From Hygrophila difformis (taxonomy: Eukaryota; Streptophyta; Magnoliopsida; Lamiales; Acanthaceae), in the NCBI GenBank assembly GCA_030278955.1, contig JAOANR010000003.1, forward strand, positions 36,536,054-36,600,053: a DNA stretch of 64,000 nucleotides, written 5' to 3'. The translations under genes and the position numbers were made by a program. Of the stretch, positions 21,482 through 33,186 are shown piece after piece; within the stretch, counting starts at the first letter, position 1; each line of letters starts with the position of its first letter. The notes beneath the pieces were generated by a model. That model had not been told where the DNA came from. It was given only the letters and a program-made list of their open reading frames with translations, and did not search any database.

Positions 21482-22600
21482 ATGGCACCTAGGAGAAAAC
21501 CGAGGAAGGTAAGTCCAAACGGAACTGACGCTAACCTCCCCAACGTGGCCAATAACAGTGAGACCCCTCAAAACCTAGGAGAACGAGTACCTCCTGCACC
21601 CAACAACATGGAAGAACGTCTAAGGACTGTGGAGGAAGTCCTTGTAGCATTAGGAAATGCCGAGGCGCATAGGACACAAACAGTACCTCCGCCAGTAGCC
21701 CGAGTAACCTACTTGGTGTTAGTAAACCCCTACAACCCACCCCATTATGACGACCAAGAGGATCCGACCAAGTTGGAAGTGTGGATCCGTACATTTGATA
21801 AGCTCTTGGACGCTATCAAATGCCCTGAGGAGGAGAAGATACGTGTAGCAACCTATTACTTAGGAGGCGAAGCCGATGAGTGGTGGCAAGACCTTCGAGC
21901 GAATCCAGAGGAAGACGAAGAAACCTACACGTGGGAAGAACTTAAGGAAGCCTTAAGGGAACGATTCTACCCACTGAGCACCAAGACTGCGAAGTACGAG
22001 GAATTTATCAACTTAAAGCAATGTGCACAGACAGTGCAAGAATACTACAGCAAATTCAAGGAGCTAGTACGATTTGCTACGAGGCTAGTACCAACCGACT
22101 CTGACATGACTCAGAAATTCGACATGGGTCTGAACCTTAGCATCCGGGAGATACTTGCAGTAGGACGATTCACGAACCTGCAGACGATATATGATCGAGC
22201 TGTAGCAATTGCTCGAATCCAGCAATTGAAGCGTAAGGAACATGGTGAGCCTAGCAAGGACTTGCAAGGACTTGAGAAGAAGGATCGGAAGGACAACAAT
22301 AACAACTCTAGGAAAGACAATGGATCTCAAAGGAAGGAAAATAAAGATCTCAACAATGGAGGAGATGACAACCGTGGTGCGTTTATACCACGCTGCCTAC
22401 GATGCAACGATACACATCTGGTGCGCCAATGCCCGAAGCCTGGAACCTGCAATAGGTGCGGCAAGCTTGGTCACAAGGCTAGGGGATGTCGAACGCCAGA
22501 GGAGGCGATCGAAAAGAGAGAAGATTTGGTGAACCTTCAGCAAGGCGAGAGGGACGAGGAACAAGACCAAAACCCAAACCCTCTTGAGAATAACGTATAG
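21482..22600 (+). CDS. gag: element A gag polyprotein, intact
   Basis: 372 codons starting 'MAPRRKPRKVSPNG'. A proline/asparagine-rich N-terminus is followed by a retrotransposon gag core (about residues 80-240, with 'YYLGGEADEWWQDL', 'LRERFYPLSTKTAKYEEF' and 'QEYYSKFKELVRFA'). Then come a basic Lys/Asn-rich linker and a zinc knuckle 'CNRCGKLGHKARGC' preceded by a partial second knuckle 'CLRCNDTHLVRQC'. It binds and packages RNA in virus-like particles by family analogy. The stop is immediately followed by the first hairpin-polypurine module, so pol has been removed cleanly. Confidence 0.93.
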   Translation: MAPRRKPRKVSPNGTDANLPNVANNSETPQNLGERVPPAPNNMEERLRTVEEVLVALGNAEAHRTQTVPPPVARVTYLVLVNPYNPPHYDDQEDPTKLEVWIRTFDKLLDAIKCPEEEKIRVATYYLGGEADEWWQDLRANPEEDEETYTWEELKEALRERFYPLSTKTAKYEEFINLKQCAQTVQEYYSKFKELVRFATRLVPTDSDMTQKFDMGLNLSIREILAVGRFTNLQTIYDRAVAIARIQQLKRKEHGEPSKDLQGLEKKDRKDNNNNSRKDNGSQRKENKDLNNGGDDNRGAFIPRCLRCNDTHLVRQCPKPGTCNRCGKLGHKARGCRTPEEAIEKREDLVNLQQGERDEEQDQNPNPLENNV

Positions 22601-22601
22601 G

Positions 22602-22641
22602 CAGTTATGGGGACATAACTGAAGTCCTAAGGGGGAGAGGA
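22602..22641 (+). promoter_or_regulatory. element A hairpin plus polypurine module 1 (vestigial)
   Basis: Hairpin CAGTTATG-GGGA-CATAACTG (22602-22621), then AAGGGGGAGAGGA and an old LTR start TGTGATACCCC at 22642. Confidence 0.8.
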
Positions 22642-22851
22642 TGTGATACCCCATAATAATTTCTTTTTGGAGTTCGACTCGATAAGATGTATCCTAAATC
22701 ATAAATAAACAAATTCAAATTTGTTTTGAACTACGTCATGGCTTGATCCTTTCACAGGGTATGTAGGCAGCTTAGAAAGGTTTTAATTCTAAGTTCAGTC
22801 ACAAATTAATAAAACAAACAAAAAGACCTTAGCACGAGAAAAGCCGAAACA
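22642..22851 (+). repeat. remnant of a B2-type LTR U3 inside element A
   Basis: About 200 bp including 'ttttgaactacgtcatgg' and 'cacagggtatgtaggcagc', matching the first 120 bp of the B2 LTR (40410-40530). It is what is left of a former 3' LTR. Confidence 0.75.
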
Positions 22852-22890
22852 CAACTTCGAGGACGAAGTTGATTCTTAAGGAGGGTAGAC
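22852..22890 (+). promoter_or_regulatory. element A hairpin plus polypurine module 2 (current)
   Basis: Hairpin CAACTTCG-AGGA-CGAAGTTG (22852-22871), then AAGGAGGGTAGAC next to the 3' LTR. Confidence 0.82.
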
Positions 22891-25496
22891 TGTAATACCC
22901 GAGAATTTTGCAACATAAAATAAATAAATAACTAAATAAATAAATAATAAATAAACACAATAAATAAAGAGAAAAGGAAATGAGAAATGAAATCTAAATT
23001 AAAAAGGAATCAAAGTTCCGAGAACCCCGGGAAACCGAAGACAAATTAATTAAATAAATTGTACACGGGAACCCGACACCAACGGACTCGAGAATTCGAG
23101 GCCAATATTAAATTCAGACCCGAGTAAAAATTAGGATAGGAAATTAGAGCCCGAAAATAGCCCGGAAATCGGAGTCCGAGAACATAGAGGGATAGAAGCT
23201 CGAAAGAGAGGAGTAAAGACCCGACGGATCGCACGACTCGGCCCAGACCGAAGTCCAAGCCAGGATGGCGCGGTGTCCGCACAGTGTTTGCTCATAGGGC
23301 GCGCCAACCCCGCGCCGTTAGCGCAGTACGCGGCGTCCCGCGATTTACTCGCCCGAATCCGAATTTTCCGACTTCGGTTACTTTTCTTTTGGCTCAAGAC
23401 ACTTAGGGGCAGCCTTTGGACGTCCCCTAGGTCTTGCACATCTATAAACCATCTAAATCAATCCCAAACACTTTTCAAAACCCTACGAAATCTTCCTACA
23501 AATCAAACCATAATTCCGGAGTCGTCGGAGGCACGAAACCAAGGCGAGGATAGTCGTGGACGGAAATCGGAAGACCTCCAACGTTGTGAACGAAGAACCC
23601 GACAAACCGAGGAGATAAACGGTGGACTGGAAGCCACGCCTCCGAATCGACGATCCGGGACGACCACACATCAGTAAGTTAATACTTACTATGGTTTTGG
23701 GTGATTAAAACACAACCAACGTAGAGATCTAATTAAACAACCCTAAATCTCTCAACGAAGAAAACCCACGGCGCAGCGTTTTTGCACGATTTTTCCGAAC
23801 CCCTAAATCTGTTCAAACGAGAAAACGTAAAACACAAAAAAATGTTCCTAAGACATAGGTCTATCTCCTGTAAAAATTTCATAATTTTTCAATAAGTTTT
23901 GATATCTGAAATATACCCCAAACCGAACTGTTCTAAATTTAGATCTTGAAATCTTGACAGATTCTTGGTTCGAACTTCTTGGCGATTTTGACACTAGATT
24001 TAGGCAGAACTAGGAGCTGTGTTAAACACGAAATTTGTAGATCTATAAGTTTAGAACATCCCTGTAAAGTTTTAGAATTTTTTGTTAAGATTTGGACTTC
24101 CGAACCTGAGCCGATCCGATCAGCTTTCTTACCGAATTCAAGAATCTTGACAGAAATTAGTTTCGAACTTGATCTAAAGATTAACCTCTGATCCGACGAG
24201 AATTAGGCTTTGTGTTCTAAATAAAAGTTGTAGATAATTGTCTTAATAATCTACCTGTCATATTTCATCAAGTTTAGAATTGGTTTGCTATGGTAGATCG
24301 TGAAATCTTGAAACTGCTGTTGGAAATTTCGGACAGATTTGCAACCTGATAGAAATCTACGTTTTTGACTTATTTCCTTAACCCGGATCGAAAAAGTTAA
24401 AACACAAAACTTGTTCATCTATGTGTTTTCGACTCACTTGTCAAGTTTCAGAATTTTTGGACTTAAAACCGATTTTTAATTAATTTTGGAGTAAACAGTG
24501 GTTTAACGAAGTCAAATCTTGAAAATCTTGTTGAAAAGGATATCGGAGCGAATAGCGTCCTGAAATAGTATATTTTGATAAACTTACTAAATTTGTGAAC
24601 TTGGTCTTTCTAAACAAAGAGAAGATTGAAACGTTGTTGTTTATGACTAAGCTAGATACTGTCAATGTTCTCTACGACTTGGGACATAAGAGCCCAAGTG
24701 TATGTCTAGTGGACGTAAGAGCCCTAGCGAAATGTTGATCGTATGGCTAGCGGACGGAATAACCCTATTAAAAGATCGATCATGATACTTGTGGACATAA
24801 GAGCCCAAGCGTAAGGCTGGCGGACATAAGCGCCCTAGCGATGGTGATCTCTAAAAGAAATGAAACGAGAAGTTTATGAGAATTTTGAATTAAATCCGTA
24901 TTAAATTGTGCTTTTAAATTTATGGCAATTTATTTAATTACTTTGCAAGCTATATTTGTGATCTTATGGAATTCATGTCTTTTAAATTATGCAATGAAAT
25001 CATTATTAGATGAATAAATTAAATCATGTCTTGTATGCACATGTTCTCTTTATATTTAATTAATGGCTTTGAAACCCCATAATCATGTATGTGTTAACTT
25101 ACTCAGCAAGTTTTGCTGACCAAACCATATTTTCCCCTTTTTCTTTCAGAGTTGAAGAATATGCATCATCATATGCATACATGGGAATTTTGGGGAAATA
25201 TATTATTTTTAAATTCCTGCATTAGACTAGACTTGCATGAACGACCTGTTTAACCCGTATTTTGACCGTGTTGGCCCAATTTTTAAATTTCGCTGCATTA
25301 TATATGTAAATATTATTTTCCGCTGCAACTGTAATGACTTTATTCTTAAATTATATCACAATGGGCTGTTTGAATGTTTTAAATTCTGAAAAACCATAGC
25401 CTTCCATCTCTTTAGCAAGCTCGGAGAAACCTTGTCTTGCTAGGGAGGTGTGGCGGTGACACCCCGACCTGGGTGACCAAAAACCGGGGTGTTACA
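22891..25496 (+). repeat. element A 3' LTR
   Basis: 2,606 bp. TATA box CTATAAAC at 23442-23449; predicted leader intron from GTAAGT at 23674 to TTTCTTTCAG at 25149, enclosing the hairpin array 24677-24840. Confidence 0.93.
24677..24840 (+). repeat. GGACATAAGAGCC hairpin array in A 3' LTR
   Basis: Same units as 19901-20065, for example ACTTGGG...CCCAAGT and GCTGGCGG...CCCTAGC. Confidence 0.75.
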
Positions 25497-25501
25497 CCTA
25501 G
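25497..25501. repeat. element A target-site duplication, right copy
   Basis: CCTAG, as at 9911-9915. Confidence 0.9.
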
Positions 25502-25921
25502 ACCACCACCTCCTCCTGCACCAAGACAGACTCCGGCAGGGCAACCAGCTTTTAGAGCCGATGATCCATTGGCTATGCCAGCACCTGCCGAAGGACCTGC
25601 ACCGCAAGTCATTCCACCACCTGCTAGACAGAGGCTAGATTTTGACCCGCCGGCCTAAGATGAAGAACCACAGGCTGATGACAATCTGAAATGCATTAAA
25701 TTTACCATCCCTGCTTTCAAAGGAACCGGTGATCTTAATGAATTTCTTGATTGGAAGCATTCCATGAAGATGATCTACAACTGCCACAACTATTCAAACT
25801 TCAAGAAGGTTCAGTTGGCTGTGACAGAGTTCAAAGACTATGCCCAACTTTGGTGGCAGAAGTTCTGTTCTGATCTTCACACTGTAGGGAGACCACATGT
25901 CACCAATTGGGAATATTTGTT
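25502..25921 (+). pseudogene. gag: element D gag, middle fragment
   Basis: A proline-rich run is followed, after an in-frame TAA near 25656, by a gag core with 'FTIPAFKGTGDLNEFLDW' and 'YAQLWWQKF'. The frame stops at solo LTR C and resumes in phase at 28665 once C and one TTGTT copy are discounted. This gag differs from those of A, B, V and B2. Confidence 0.85.
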
Positions 25922-28659
25922 TGTAATACCCGAGAATTTTGCAACATAAAATAAATAAATAAATAAATAAATAAACAATAAATAAATATAATAAATAAAT
26001 AAATAAATAAAAGAAGAAATGAGAAAAGGAATTTAATTCAAGAAGGAATTAAATATCCAAGAACCCGTGAAGTCGAAAATAATTTAATTAAATAAATTAT
26101 TGCACGGGAACCAAATATAGATGGACTTAATATTTCGAACCCGAAATTAATTTGAGATCCCAAATAAATTTGAAATAGGATTTAAAGTTCGAGAGATAGC
26201 CCAAAAAAAATAGAAGGAGAAAGGCCCAAAGAGAAGACAAAGGCCCAAAAGGAAGAAGGAAGAGGAAGGCCCAAAGGGATTGCACGACCCGGCCCAGACC
26301 GCGGCCCAGTCTGGGTCCGCGCGGTGTCCGCACGGGGTTTGCACAAACCCAGCGCCAAGTGCGCGCCAGCAGCGCAGTCGCGGCGTTCCGCGATTTTCTC
26401 GCCCGAATCCAGATTTTTCGACATTCGGTTGAACATCTTTCGACTCAAGACCCTTAGGGTCAGATCTTGGACCCCCTAGGTCTTAGTTATCTATAAATAA
26501 ACCCTCTTGGAAGCCCCAAACTCTTTACGGAACCCTACGAAATCTCTCTATACGTCGAAACCCTAATCCTGGAGTCGTCGGAGGCACAACATCGAGAGGA
26601 GGGACTGACTTGGACGAATTTGGGGTCTTCTATCGCCTTGGTAAGATCCGATCTATTCCTCTATACATTCTTGATTCGAAAACGAATCCTAACCTCATCC
26701 TTTTTCTATTCTAAACCCCTGATCCGGATCGAGAGCGAAGAACCCGACAAACGGAGGACTGGAAGCCACGCCTCCGAATCGACGATCCCAGACGCTCAAC
26801 AATCTGTAAGTTAACGCTTACACAGTTTTGGGAGTATTTAAAATATTTAAATCTAGAAACTTAATCAAAACTTTCGTAAATCTGTCAACATGTGATTTCT
26901 AACGGCGCAACAGTTTTGTCAAATTTTTCCGAACCTTAAAACAACTTCAAACGGAAAAACTTAAAACACAAAAAACATTCCTAAGACATAGATCTATCTA
27001 CTGTAAAATTTTCATAATTTTTCATCGTGTTTTGATATCCGAAAATGACCATGCACAGACCTGCCTTTGGTTTAGATCTTGAAACGGTGACAGAACTTTA
27101 GTTCGAACTTGTTGGTGATTTCTACCTTAGATCTAGACCGATCTAGGCTTGGCGTTGAACATAAGAGTTGTAGATCTATATGTTAAGAACACCTCCATAA
27201 AATTTCAGAATTTTTCGTGATGATTTGATATATGAAATCCACCCGATACCGAACTGCTAGGATGCGGATCTTGAAATTCTTGACGGAACATAGGTCAGGA
27301 CTTGATGGCGTTTTTGACTAGGGTTCTAGGCCAATTTAGATCTTTTGCCGAGCATGAAAGTTGTAGATAAACGTCTTAAGATGGTCTCTGTAAAATTTCA
27401 TTAAATTTGGAGTTGATTTGCTATGGTAGAATTTGAAATATTTAAACTGTGACATATAAAATTCGGACAGATTTGTGTTTCTGCGAAAATTGATGTTTTG
27501 ACATGTTTGGGTATCTTGGATTGAAAAACGTAAAACATGAAACTTGTTCGTCTCTGTGTTTCGGAGTTACCGGTAAATTTTCAGAATGATCCGGCTTAAA
27601 ATGAATTTTTGAATATTTCTGGAGCAAAACAGCGACTAGTGAAATTATATGTTGAAACGTGTGAAATTTGTGAAACTTGTTTTGACCTTGCGGGATCGAT
27701 TCCCCAAGGGCGTCTGTGTCCCTGCGGGTTCGATTCCCCAGGATGTCTGTGTCAAGCCTTGCGAGTTCGATTCCTCAGGGTGTATGTTTTCCTGCGGGTT
27801 CGATTCCCCAGGATGTCCGTGTCAAACCTTGCGGGTTCGATTCCCCAGGGTGTGTCTTTCTGCGGGTTCGATTCCCCAGAATATGTGTTGATTCCTACGG
27901 GTTCGATTCCCTAGGATGTATGTGAGTTCTTGCGGGTTCGATTCCCCAAGGGCGATTGTCTGTTTTCTTGCGGGTTCGATTCCCCAAGAACAAATTATAC
28001 TAGATTATATCGAATAAAAGAGGAAGAGTGAAATCCTGAAATACTTGAATATTTTCCTTATTTAAATTGTGCCTTTAAATTATGTCTTGCGATTATTTTA
28101 CCATGGAATTTGAATTATGCTCATGTGAAAATCCGTGTTTGGAATCATGCCATTTAATTATTAGTGGATGAATGAATTAAATTGTATGTTACCTATAAGC
28201 ATGTTTTACTAAATTTAATTAAAGGCTTTGAAACCTCATGATCATGTTTGCGTTAACTTACTCAGCAAGTTTTTGCTGACCAAACCATTTTTATTTCTTT
28301 TTCTTTCAGAGTTGAGAATTATGCATCGTCATATGCATACACGGGAAGTTTGGGATGATATATTATTTTGAATTTTTGTATTAGACTAGATCTTGCATGA
28401 ACGGGCCTGTTTAACCCGTGATTAGGCCATGTTGGCCCTATATTTAAATTCCGCTGCGATACATATATGTAAATATTATTTTTCCGCTGCAACTTTGATG
28501 TATTATTTTTAAATTATATATGAATGGGCTGTTTGAATGTTTTAAATACTGAAAAACCATAGCCTTGCATCTCTTTAGCAAGCTCGGAGAAACCGTGTCT
28601 TGCTAGGGAGGTGTGGCGGTGACATCCCGACCTGGGTGACCAAAAACCGGGGTGTTACA
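25922..28659 (+). mobile_element. solo LTR C (same family ends as A)
   Basis: 2,738 bp from TGTAATACCCGAG to GGGGTGTTACA, flanked by TTGTT at 25917-25921 and 28660-28664. No internal region is present, so it formed by LTR-LTR recombination. TATA box CTATAAATA near 26492. Predicted leader intron from about 26805 (CT|GTAAG) to 28309 (TTTCTTTCAG). Its ends match element A, but its hairpin array is of the B type. Confidence 0.93.
27686..27990 (+). repeat. T-arm-like hairpin array in solo LTR C
   Basis: Nine units with core GGGTTCGATTCCC. The stem of each stays paired: CCTTG/CAAGG, CCTG/CAGG, CCTA/TAGG, CTTG/CAAG. The third unit has GAG/CTC in place of GGG/CCC, a compensatory pair. The 7-base loop TTCGATT fits the tRNA T-loop, and GGTTCGATTCC fits the Pol III B box. 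Confidence 0.92.
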
Positions 28660-28664
28660 TTGTT

Positions 28665-29079
28665 AGACATTATGCAACACCGTTTTGTACCTCATACTTA
28701 TAAGCCAGACATGTACATGAAATTAGTAGGACTCCAACAAGGATCCAAAACAGTAGAAGAGTACTATCGTCAGATGGAAATGCTCATGATGAGGGCTCAA
28801 GTTAATGAGGAACCACTGATTACGCTTACCAGATTCGCCAAGCACCTGAGACCCGAAATCCATGAAGAAATGGAGATGAGGGGCTACATCAACATTACTG
28901 ATGTGGACCACAAGGCTGCTAGGTTTGAGGCACAACTGAAGCGGAAATCCCATCGGCCCACTCCATCTCCCTCAGGGCACTACAACCACAATCCTAAAAA
29001 ACCTTGGTTGATTCGACCACGACCACATTACAGGCATTCGCAACAGCAGCCGCAACAACAGGGTCGGGATCGACAATGA
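28665..29079 (+). pseudogene. gag: element D gag, C-proximal fragment
   Basis: Continues the gag core ('GLQQGSKTVEEYYRQMEML') and ends in a basic Gln/Pro-rich region at a TGA at 29077-29079. The zinc knuckle follows in another frame. Confidence 0.85.
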
Positions 29080-29760
29080 GGATTTGATTTAGGATAGGCC
29101 TTCCGAGCACCAGCTCCAGCTCAAGGCCGGGAACAGAGACAACCCGCGAGAGATCAACAGGAAGTGATTTGTTTCAAATGCGGGAAGAAAGGTCACTATG
29201 CGACTACTTGCAACAATCCACCAAAGAGAGTGGCCGTCCTCAATATTGGAGAAGACCAAAGCCAGTTGTTGAAATTGAACCGGGTGTTTTCAGAATTTAT
29301 GACTCTGAAGATGAAATGGAATTCGAGGATCCTGAGCTTCAGGAACATCATCAAGGAGAACTGGTCAATCCAGAAGTCGTACCTGAAGATGCGGACGACG
29401 TGAATATTTTGGTTGCTATGAGATCTTTGAGTGGCGACAGAGAGCCGGAAATTGCAGACAACAAACAAAGGGAGAATCTTTTCCATCGTCGTTGTACTAT
29501 TTTAGGCAATAATGCCACTGTCATTGTCGATAATGGTAGCTGCACTAATGTTGTGAGTTTATATACTGTTCGCAGGCTAATGCTACCAACCGAAGAGCAT
29601 CCTAAGCCCTACCACCTGTTGTGGATGAACGCCAGTGGCAGGACAAAGGTCGCACAGCAAGCATTGGTCCCGATCACCAAGGGAACATACACTGAGAAAG
29701 TCTTATGCAATGTAGTGCCAATAGATGCTTGTCATGTATTATTGGGTAGGCCGTGGTTAT
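29080..29760 (+). pseudogene. element D zinc knuckle and aspartic protease fragment
   Basis: A CCHC knuckle 'CFKCGKKGHYATTC' (near 29170-29211) is followed after a frame change by a Ty3/gypsy protease with 'VIVDNGSCTNVVS' (catalytic Asp) and the closing 'CHVLLGRPW'. The coding match stops at about 29758, where LTR1 begins. No reverse transcriptase follows. Confidence 0.85.
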
Positions 29761-29865
29761 TGAAATTTTTGACAATTTCTCACTATACGAGTATTTTCGA
29801 AAATATAATAATAATGACTCCCGGTTTAGGTTTTATTTAAAGAAATCAGTTTATGAAGATGGAGT

Positions 29866-32327
29866 TGGGATTAGGGATATATTTGTAGGTTGTCACGTTT
29901 TTATTACTCGTGTGTAAGAAACTGTGGCCCGAAAACACACGGTGTAAAAAAATTGCAGTAATTTATAGTAAGACCGGATCGTTCACTGGAGGATGTGCGA
30001 TAGAAGCAGGTCCCACACCGTTTTATCAGATTTTCTATTCGTATTGCTCTAATCAGTTTAAGGTTTGAACTAACAACTACTGGCTGAATTTAAACTAGAC
30101 TATGAAAGCAAATAAAAATTAGTCTACAAAGCATATTAAAACTGTTCTAGAAAGCAGATAAATTTATACTAAGAAGCAATTAAAACTAGGTCTAAGAAAG
30201 CAGTTAAGATTATCCTATGGAAGCAGTTAAAATTATTCTAAGAAAACAATAAATTTACGCTATGCTATCTAGAAAACATGTTTAAAGGTAGACAGAAGGG
30301 ACGGGGAGAAAAGAATAAAAATTGGACAAGATTCAGATAAAACATAATTAAACTTCCGTTTTTGAACACAGATCTTTGTTTGGGATAATCCTGTAAGATA
30401 GCTAATTCTCATGCTCTCAGTACTATGTTCCCTTTAACAGACAGGTACTTACAGTATGAGTTTACATGTTCTTAAGACCACAAATTCTAAGATACCACAA
30501 ATTTATAACTACCCCGGCCAGGGTGTGTTATTCATCTGTGGTGGACAAGCAACACCTGACAAATCATTAGTTGATATGCCAAGCACTGCTATCGTTCCCC
30601 CATGTCACATCCAAAGATTCTAATTAAGCCTGAACTATCCCATAACTCTCAAACCTAGAAACAATTTAGCTACTCTCAACACACCCGAGTGACCTCTAAA
30701 GAAAGCATTTAAAAGAAAGCGATAAAGAAATCATTTAAAATCCTATCACTCGGAGGTTTTAAAAGTGCTACCCTGGTAGTATATGAAGAGCCCCCAGTCA
30801 GGATGACCGGATGTGGATCAAGAATTCCCAGATCTCGGTGAACGCTCGCAGTGTTCACTTCCTTCCGGGTGGTTATGAGATACAAACTAATGAAACGAAA
30901 TATTAAATTAATTCGTTCCGGGTGCACTCACTCTGGACTCAAAAATAGGCTTTGGCAGAAGATGATAGCAGTTGAAAGGAACTCAACCCTATTTTTAAAA
31001 ATAACCAAGGCCTAAGTGTTGTTCCTCTAGAATTATCTATCACACCGTATTTGAATCCAAGTGGACCCCATCTCAATGTAATATTTAATACCAGATTTCC
31101 AACACACAACAATTTTGGAAAATAAAAGATTTGAAAACCATTCCCTAAATATGTACTAGACTGTTAATAAGAACACAGACCCTTTCAGTCTAGAAGAGAC
31201 CTAATCGCTGACTCTGCTTCTAATTTCTCACAAAATCAACCCTTGACAGAATATGAACTAGACAAAACTGAGGAATTCATCCCTTACTTAGATCCGTATT
31301 TTATAAATGAATTTTTATTGGAAATTTAATATGCAATATCAGTTTTAAAATCAAGACTCATATGTCCAATGGAAGGATCCCAAAATAATATAGACCACAG
31401 TATCTACGTAATAATAGCATGCATATGGATATAATGAAGTACAAAATTAATTAACCCAAAATATAATTGTGGGTTTAGACAGAAAGTGAAACACAAAGAT
31501 GGAATAGCCGGAGGGAAGAAGAGTTTTGGCTAAAGAGAATGACAAAATAATTAGGTTTAATTGGACTGCAGTTATCTGTGGTCCAATTTCCCAATCATTA
31601 AGATGGAATGATTTTAGACAGCATAAAACCCTATAATGGCAGTGTCGCTACCAGTTGGGCCTCTACTGCCTGTGAATCCGGATAAAAACCTACATGTTTC
31701 CTCTCTGCAATGATCATCAGCTGATATTGACAGATATCGACTGATTCATATTACAGATTAGAATTTGGGTTTGGAAATTAAAATAAGAAAAATAAAATTG
31801 TATCCAGATAGGAGTTGGCTGAGTAGCTATTTTACTTCCCGGTGAAGGGACCATTCGCCAGAGCTTCCACCAACCACTATCTAGACCATACAAAATAACG
31901 AGTGATAATTAACACCCAAACCACAAGTTATTTAACTTCCCGGTGAAGGGACCATTCGCAAACATTAGTTTGAGATATTTCTTATCAATCATTTCGCACA
32001 TCACGAAAAAGACAAAAATAAAAAGAAAAATGCCTTGCATGTGAGACATTGGTTTCTCATGCAAGGGTATGGAATTAAATCCATAATTAATGACTTAAAT
32101 AATCCTTCATACCATAATTAATTACAGTCCGGATTATCTGCTTAAGGCATCAAGGTTTTGTTTATAGAAAAATGTTCTAGTGAAAATTGAACAAACGTCC
32201 TTTAATCATGGTAATTATTGATTTTAATTATTGCTAATCATAATCATTAATTAATGACTTAAGGGTTCAATCAATTAATGGTCGGATATGGAGAAACATA
32301 AAATTTGGCAAGAGAGTGCCATGCATG
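29866..32327. other. LTR1 distal part, no gene seen
   Basis: AT-rich, non-coding. It holds short direct repeats ('aagcagttaaaatt' around 30120-30250 and the pair near 31839/31929) and scattered small palindromes such as CTACC-CT-GGTAG near 30770. I can support nothing further. Confidence 0.5.
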
Positions 32328-33186
32328 TCGTGAGACAGAAATTGCATCGTGAACCGTGGGTTCACGCGGGAGGATCACGACATGAGAGGTGGGGAATAAA
32401 AAAAAATGAATTTTGAAATTTAGGGTTTTCCGTGTCCTTGGACAAGATTCCTGTCGCAAGGCATGGTCTAGAGACAGGGGTCTTGGGACAGGGGGTTAAG
32501 AAGTTAGAATTTTTGTGATTTATTAAAGGAGGTGAGGTCCCAGTCGTGAGACCATAAATTGTGTCGCAAGCCTAGGCTTGCGACATGGATCTCACGACAT
32601 GTACATTTTAAAAAATATTGCCAAGGCATGAAGCTCCAGTAGCTAGAAAAAAATTGTGTCATGAGACATGGTCTCACGACAGGAGTCTTGCGACTGGAGT
32701 GATTTTATAAAATATTCTAAGTATATAGGCTCCGAGTCGCGAGACCAAAAGTGTGTCGTTGGACATGGTCTCACGACAGGAGTCTTGCGACTGGGAGTTT
32801 TTGAAATAAAAACTAAGTGTTTGGTCCCAGTCGCTAGACTAAACGTGTGTCGTGAGACATGGTCTCACGACAGGAAGGTCTTGCGACTGGAAGGTTTTCA
32901 AGAATAATCTAAGGCATAATTTCCCATTCGTGAGACCAGGGTTGTGTCGTGAGACATGGTCTCACGACAGGAGTCTCACGACCGGAGGCTTACAGAATGA
33001 AATAAAGGGGATTATGGTCCCCAGTCGCTAGACATAAGATTGTGTCGTGAACCGTGGGTTCACGACAGGATGTTTCGCGACAGGGGGTTTCAAAATAAAA
33101 ACAAGTGTCCTGAGACACCCATGTCGCAAGACTACCCTCCAGTCGCAAGACGTGGTCTCGCGACTGGAGGCGGTTAGCGACATGGA
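32328..33186. repeat. GTCGTGAGAC/GTCTCACGAC palindrome array in LTR1 leader
   Basis: At least eight imperfect units. Perfect arm pairs include GTCGTGAGAC/GTCTCACGAC, GTCGTGAACC/GGTTCACGAC and GTCGCAAGCC/GGCTTGCGAC, joined by 'aggagtcttgcgactgg' spacers. The arms change together between units. Confidence 0.88.

Larger units (their letters stand above)
9916..25496 (+). mobile_element. element A: gag-only Tekay/Del-like LTR retrotransposon
   Basis: 5' LTR 9916-20720 (interrupted by element B), internal region 20721-22890, 3' LTR 22891-25496 (2,606 bp). Both LTRs start TGTAATACCCGAG; the 3' copy ends GGGGTGTTACA and the 5' copy has the variant GGGTGCTACA. The primer-binding site matches initiator Met tRNA with one change, and a gag ORF is intact. 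There is no protease, reverse transcriptase or integrase, so it would need pol from another element. Two hairpin-plus-polypurine modules precede the 3' LTR. A perfect CCTAG duplication flanks the whole. Confidence 0.92.

Noticed and set aside
27686..27990. tRNA genes, suggested by GGTTCGATTCC
   Set aside because: Only T-arm-like hairpins are present. No acceptor, D or anticodon arms fit around any unit, and the units are 30-40 bp apart.
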